A DNA stretch of 64,000 nt from positions 37,510,001-37,574,000 of the forward strand of contig CM034546.1 of NCBI GenBank assembly GCA_020055645.1, in the 5' to 3' direction. Under the pieces are notes generated by a model, which worked only from the letters and a program-made list of their open reading frames with translations, did not search any database and was not told the DNA's origin. How positions within the stretch are numbered: position 1 is the stretch's first letter; each line of letters begins with the position of its first letter. Origin of the DNA: Tomocerus qinae. Its lineage: Eukaryota > Arthropoda > Collembola > Entomobryomorpha > Tomoceridae. Of this stretch, positions 58,771 through 64,000 are shown piece after piece. A program made the translations under genes and the position numbers.

Positions 58771-59082
58771 ACAGGACAAATTTTGGTCGAAAGTTTGCAA
58801 GTCTCTCTTTACTCTGTAAAATTTACAATTTTTATTGTAAATTCTATTGTTACTGTTCATAGTAATCTTAAATATTATAACATTCACAATGCTTTGAATC
58901 TTTTAGTTCCCTTTTTGATGATTCCGATTTCTGAGGTCCACAGTAATTTCTTTGCCAATGTAATTAACAGAAAAAGACGGACATATTGGGTGATGCTTGC
59001 ATGCAATAACTACGCTACCAACATCCAAATTATTCAAACGAGACAGGAACCGATAATCATTATTTGTTTAATTTGTATAGGC

Positions 59083-61441
59083 AGTAGACTGGGAAGGATA
59101 GGTGACTAGGAGGGATATAATGTCCCTCTCAGACTAGACTGGGAGGGATAGCTCTATACCGCTAGAGGTCCCGAACCATGAGGTTTCAGTCTGGGAGAGA
59201 TACGTCGTAATCGATTGATATGAATGATCTTATGTGTACAAGTGCTACAAATATCGCAGATTTTAGGTTACTCTTCCATTTTCATTTTCATCATTATTTT
59301 CTACAATATTCATAAATATTAAGTATATTGCACTTTCTGTATCAATATAATGCTGCTATAATTATTATTAATTGATGCTTAAGCACCCCCTAAATTTCCC
59401 AAAAACCCACTAGATAATTCTCAAAAATTGATAAAAATTAGTTTTATGCATAATAAAAATCGCTCTTGATGGCAAGTCCTAAACCGCAAAAAATTTAAAC
59501 ACTTCCATAATATGAAGATGGGGTTTTAGTCACCGGTTTTAGTCACTGTAAGTAAATATATTGCACTTCATTTTAAAAGATTGCGCTCATGATAGGCCTC
59601 CGCTCATGACTCCCTCCAGCCTCCAATCACAAGAACAAAAATTTTTAAACACTGACGGTATAGACAATGCGTCATAAAGATATTTCTTATAGTATTATAG
59701 TTTATATATAATACTAGTGAACCCAGCTAAGGGGGACCTAGCACACAAGGGAATTTCTGCAGGCCACCCATCACAGTAACAAAAACAATTCCAAGAACTC
59801 ATCGGTACTTCACTTAGGTGTTAACCAGTACTACATACTGTTATTTAATTTTACAAAAAAGATGTGCAAACTGGCACAAAGAAACCAAGGGGGCAGTAAA
59901 AAGTAACAACAACTCTACTAAAAAATGCCAAAAATATAAAATAATTTGTCGATGTAGCAGAACTAATTTGGATTAGAAGTTTTGAAATGCTAATTGATGC
60001 ACACATACTCGATCATTACAAAATGTCCCCTTTCGCTAATCATTTCCATTCAATCACCATAATCAATTTATGTAAATGTCTATTTTGATGTTACAATAAT
60101 TTATGAAATAAAAACCACTCATTTCGGTGGTTTAGAGGAAGTGAGCATGCGCATTTTGGTTTTAAGGAACCTGCTTTTAATACGTGTGTAGTTGTTGAGG
60201 GAGGAGGAGGTGGTATCCAAAAGTGTTACAGTCAGCACTTGCGTTACAAATTGGGGAGGGGGTTTTGCGTTACGTAATGTATGCAGGTTTCCTAAGCTCT
60301 CCTACCAGACATACATACATAGATAGATTGGTAAATTTATTGCTTTATCTCTTTTCTGTGTTTATAATATAAGAGATATTTTTTCCAAAGCCAGGAGTTC
60401 AATTATCTAAATTTTGGCAAGAACTGCTGCTGCCGCTATAGCATTTAGGACAGGCATCCTTCTTTTTACAGGGACGTTTAATATTTAACATTTACGAATA
60501 TTATAGAAAAACCTACGGCAAGCCGTAATAAAAGCCCGCCTGAGTGAAGGAGACGGTGTACAAATTTTTTGTGGTATATAATAATAGATTTATTTTGAAT
60601 AATAAAATGTAATTCAAATTAGATCAATATTTATAATTATTGAAAAAACCTTCAAAATCAACAGAAAATCAAAATTGACTAATATTGACTATGAAAATTA
60701 ACAGAAAACCAAAATGGATTAATGTTGACTTTGACTATGAAAATCAACATAAAATCAAAATTTATTAATGTTGACTATGAAAATCAACATAAAATCAAAA
60801 ATGATTAATATTAACTATGAAAATCAACAGAAAATTAAAATTGATCTATGTTGACTATGAAAATCAAAAGAGAATCAAAATCAGTCAATTTTATTTATCA
60901 AAATTAAAAGTTAATCGAAAAATGGAAATTTGACTATAAAATTGAATATAAATCCAAAATAGATTTATTTCCATCGTCTAATAGTATTTTCCGGTTTTAT
61001 TTGCTTTATTATAAAATTTTTAATTTGGTAGAAGCGGAGTAAAAAATTTTATACTACCTATTAGGAAACGCAATTGAACTTTTGGTTCGTCACTGGTCTA
61101 TAAGCAATGCTGTTACCATGTTTGGACAACTTCCGTCATTGTGCTCAAAAGTTATCGTGTTAACTGTGGTACGGGCGGACGGACGACGACGAAGACGACG
61201 GACTGTGCGGTTCTATAAGCTACCTTACTCAGGCGACCTAAAAAAATGTAAAAACCTATAATCTGCGTTATTTGTCGCACTATACATAGAATTATTCTTA
61301 TCAATCCTTTACGACATATCCCTCCCATCCCAGACTGAAACCTCATGGTTCGGTACCGCTACCGAAACAGAGCTATTCCTCCCAGTATAGTCTGAAAGGG
61401 GCATTATATCCCTCCTAGTCTCCTATCTCTCCCAGTCTACT
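59083..61441. mobile_element. 2.36-kb element with long (about 130-bp) terminal inverted repeats
   Basis: The left arm 59083-59210 and right arm 61310-61441 are imperfect inverted repeats starting AGTAGACTGGGA. They share long segments such as CCGAACCATGAGGTTTCAGT and GACTAGGAGGGATATAATG. The unoccupied paralogous site is in copy B near 63150. No transposase is recognisable inside, so it is non-autonomous. The target duplication was not resolved; a TA just inside the ends (59085-59086, 61438-61439) is one possibility, and a TGTAT repeat in the flanks another. Long terminal repeats would also fit a Mutator-like element. Confidence 0.75.
60650..60920. repeat. 40-bp tandem repeat
   Basis: About six imperfect copies of a 40-bp unit GACTATGAAAATCAACATAA followed by AATCAAAATTGATTAATGTT-type sequence, within the 59083-61441 element. 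Confidence 0.75.
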
Positions 61442-61818
61442 ACATATATGTATCTTTATTGGTTTGCACTACCTTTATTGGTTTATTCGAGGCAGCAACT
61501 ACTTCCCAGAAGACTCAGACACGAACAAGCACTAGGAGAGACTATATATTACTCGATGCTGGTTAACTCACAGTTAGACTAATTTTGTAGCAAACTGTCT
61601 TACAAACCACAATGTTGGATAAAAGAGCCTTGACATGGAATGGAAATAGGAAATGTTGTGACGTTACTATGGGCCAGCGCCCCTCTGACGTCAATTGTGC
61701 AGAATTTGATATGATAAAAATGGAATGGCAGAATTAACATTTATGTTTTGTTATACCTTACTGTTCAGTACGTCAATCAGTTTGAAAAAAACATTAAATG
61801 ATAAGCTACCTGTGTGAA

Positions 61819-62005
61819 CAAGCACGTATTTAGTAGGGGGGCGGGGGGGGGCGCAGCGCCCCCCCTAAAACTGAGAAAAAGAGAATATTTTTCTCAAAAA
61901 TGGCCTAAAATTGCAAAATTTTTTCGCGCTACGCGCGAATATGTCTTATTTTTGGTATAAATTTTGCTTCCGCCCCCCTTGAACAAATTTCTAGATACGT
62001 GCCTG
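61819..62005. mobile_element. CACGTATCC-family MITE, copy 4
   Basis: A 187-bp element, termini CAAGCACGTATTTAG and (inverted) CAGGCACGTATCTAG. It has a perfect 8-bp duplication TGTGTGAA (61811-61818, 62006-62013). G- and C-tracts lie inside the ends and the central hairpin is TTCGCGCTACGCGCGAA as in copy 1. Confidence 0.88.
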
Positions 62006-62859
62006 TGTGTGAATACACTTTCCATTACAACATGAAATTAAAAATTTGTTTATATTTTATTATTACGCTGTATTAACATTTTAATTTTTGGGACGTAAAT
62101 TTAGTTCAAATGTTGTCTGTTACTCTACATATACATCTCAAAATATTGTGCATGGGATAAAAATCATTTAAACTCTCCGCTGTTGCACTTTTAAACTATT
62201 TCAACATTATTAGTGTGTAAACGCTTATATTACTGTTTAGTACTAGCACAAGTGTTGTGGTATTCAACAGCCAAACTGTCATCTTCGTACCACGCACTTC
62301 GCAATGAAAGTATCTTTTTACACAGCGAAATTTCAGAGTTTCAGTGGAACATAGGGTCATACACAGATCTAATCTCCCTCTGTCAAAAATACAACGAGAC
62401 TCCATTTACAGCGACATAACTTGCTATGTAAAAAATTGGCGATTATATAATTAAATTCGATTAAATTGGCAATTCTTATTAACTAAACTAACGAATTTGG
62501 CGTGGCGGTACTATAATAAAAAAATGGCGTTTAAATGAATATATAAGTTAAAACACAACATTACATATTACTTTAATCTGCCTTGTCTGTACTGTAAGTA
62601 CTTACTAGTATCTATTAATTGTTGTAATTTACAAGTTTTCCATTTCGTACATTTTTATCACCTTGACTGTGCCTTAAAAGTGATAAATTTTATTATACAC
62701 TTAATAATTCATTCGAGCTGTTGGGGTCAAAGCGTCTAATATAAAATATTAATTTAGTTGATTACCCAAATATCACACCATTAAAAACGTTTTTAACTGA
62801 TTCGATTCGGTAAATCCACAATAATGATCTTGAAAGACGGTCAGGTCCAAGTTTGTGTT

Positions 62860-63504
62860 TCACTTCATAATGTAAAAATTTTGTTGTAATTTCCATATTA
62901 CTTTTTACATTAATCATAAATATTATAAATTTTCTATTGCTTTGGATATTTTAGTTCCTATGTTAATAATTCTCATTTCTATGTTTTTAAGGCTCACAGT
63001 AATTTACTTGCGAATAGAAATTAACGGAGCAAGACGGAAATATTGGGTAATGCTTGTACGCAGTAACTCCGCTCAACATCCAAATTATTCAAACCAGACA
63101 GAAATCGATAATCACTATTTGTTTTGTTTCAATTTATCTTTGCTCGTACTAGTTTTATTCGTATATTCCAGGCTTCGACTACTTCCCAGTAGCCTCACAC
63201 ACGAACATTACAATAAGTGAGACTACATCACTCGATAAAAGAATTACAACAGTTAACTCTTTGGTTTGGACTTAATTTGTGCGCAAATTATTTTCCAAAG
63301 GGGCCTTGACATGGAATAGAAATGTTGTTATACTACTATGAACCAGAGCCCCTTTAACGTCAATTGTGTTAATTTCACACGATATAAATGGATCGGCAGA
63401 ATCACATTTGCGTTTTGTTACATATTGTGCTTGTGTAAAACATGCTTCAGTTGAAAATAAGATAAACAATTGGCCATTTGTGTGAAAATACTTTCCAATA
63501 AAAT
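62860..63504 (+). repeat. Duplicated IR 5' region, copy B (intact)
   Basis: Unbroken counterpart of 58780-62140, leading directly into the IR gene at 63505. Promoter elements are presumably here, but no clear TATA box was found. Confidence 0.65.
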
Positions 63505-64000
63505 ATGCATTTGAAAATATGTTTATATTATTACGCTGCGTTAACCATTTTGAAATTTGGAAGATACGTAAATTGCATTCGAAATTTGTCTTCGTTCAAC
63601 AACTGCGATTTCAACTTGATTCGATTTCCAAATTCTAAATGGCTTGAATTGTTCTTGGAGAGAAATCAGAATGGTCAACCTTGGACAATCGCCACGTCGG
63701 AAAATAAAACTTTCAAAGAAGTTGACAAAATGACATTTAAGGATTTGTCGAAAAGTCTTTGCAGTGTGAATATCATTGCTGAACACGATAAAACATTTTG
63801 GAGTGTAGATCAATATTTTGGCCAAAAAGTTTCTCGTCCGAATTTCACAATTCTGTTCCTTTATGACGGGGGACCTGAAAATGTTTATACTAGGTGGCTT
63901 TTGAAACCCATTCAACAGCCAGCGGCAGACATTTACTACATCTTCATAGCAAACGAGTCTACATTCTCAATTTTTACAATATGCATTTATTGTAAAACGC
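63505..64000 (+). CDS. Divergent ionotropic receptor, N-terminal part (runs off window)
   Basis: Open from an ATG at 63505-63507 to the window end. A hydrophobic leader (KICLYYYAALTILKF) is followed by CIRNLSSFNNCDFNLIRF, clearly matching CFRNLSFYSNCDFNMITF of the tandem IRs. NQNGQPWTIA, DLSKSLCSVNII and FGQKVSRP are other shared blocks. It belongs to the 12-20 kb IR type but on the plus strand and more divergent. An ATG a little downstream could also serve as start. No disruption is seen within the window. Confidence 0.75.
   Translation, partial: MHLKICLYYYAALTILKFGRYVNCIRNLSSFNNCDFNLIRFPNSKWLELFLERNQNGQPWTIATSENKTFKEVDKMTFKDLSKSLCSVNIIAEHDKTFWSVDQYFGQKVSRPNFTILFLYDGGPENVYTRWLLKPIQQPAADIYYIFIANESTFSIFTICIYCKT

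Larger units (their letters stand above)
58780..62140 (+). repeat. Duplicated IR 5' region, copy A (interrupted)
   Basis: 58840-59080 plus 61441-62110 are together homologous to 62860-63560. Landmarks are TTTTAGTTCC, TATTGGGT(A/G)ATGCTTG, ACTACTTCCCAG, GCCTTGACATGGAAT and TTATTATTACGCTG. Copy A also held the leader of an IR (KICLY) but runs into a stop soon after. It is broken by a 2.36-kb inverted-repeat element (59083-61441) and a MITE (61819-62005). A small frame at 62213-62419 with a hydrophobic N-terminus follows, of uncertain meaning. Confidence 0.7.

Noticed and set aside
62213-62419. 68-codon frame with hydrophobic N-terminus
   Set aside because: Could be a remnant of an IR leader in the dead duplicate, but similarity was too weak to call a gene.
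63541-63915. 124-codon minus-strand frame
   Set aside because: Antisense shadow of the plus-strand IR N-terminal region, which has clear paralogue similarity.

Overview
The window is AT-rich eukaryotic DNA with GT-AG introns, many of them short, and a high density of DNA transposons. The gene content (divergent ionotropic receptors in tandem, tandem WSD-type acyltransferases, esterase D, an eIF2-alpha-kinase-like protein) points to an arthropod. By general resemblance I favour a springtail (Collembola). That is inference, since no marker gene in the window settles it.

Layout. 0.4-10.8 kb: a Ly6/uPAR-type three-finger gene (minus strand) is cut in two by a 9.8-kb hAT transposon with a perfect 8-bp target duplication. 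The hAT has an open, spliced BED-zinc-finger transposase on the plus strand. It also carries a decayed 3'-5' exonuclease/zinc-knuckle gene, further possible minus-strand exons, a palindromic 23-bp minisatellite, subterminal repeat arrays and a nested smaller hAT. 10.8-11.9 kb: a cluster of MITEs, one nested inside another. 12.3-22.6 kb: two tandem minus-strand divergent ionotropic receptor (IR) genes with duplicated upstream flanks. 24.6-25.2 kb: a CCCGGG-rich MITE. 26.5-43.1 kb: three plus-strand WSD-type O-acyltransferase genes with identical four-exon structure and TATA promoters. An esterase D/S-formylglutathione hydrolase gene (36.3-38.1 kb) lies between the second and third. MITEs sit in their introns, and one alters a C-terminus. 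45.5-46.4 kb: a RAG1/Transib-like transposase fragment. 48.4-52.7 kb: a seven-exon gene predicted to encode an N-terminal CARD-like death fold, an eIF2-alpha-kinase-like kinase and an LRR-like C-terminal half. 53.6-55.6 kb: an intronless IR of a second type. 56.4-57.5 kb: a decayed CARD copy abutting a decayed IR C-terminus. 58.8-64 kb: two copies of an IR upstream region, the first broken by a 2.4-kb inverted-repeat element and a MITE, the second leading into an IR gene that runs off the end.

The best candidate for a previously undescribed system is the CARD-kinase-LRR gene. It has the outer architecture of an NLR-type sensor, but an eIF2-alpha-kinase-like domain takes the place of the nucleotide-binding module. 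A related CARD copy lies 4 kb away. The second notable object is the cargo-bearing hAT that splits a gene without disturbing the reading frame of the empty site. All gene models are by eye from the sequence; no database search or transcript evidence was available.
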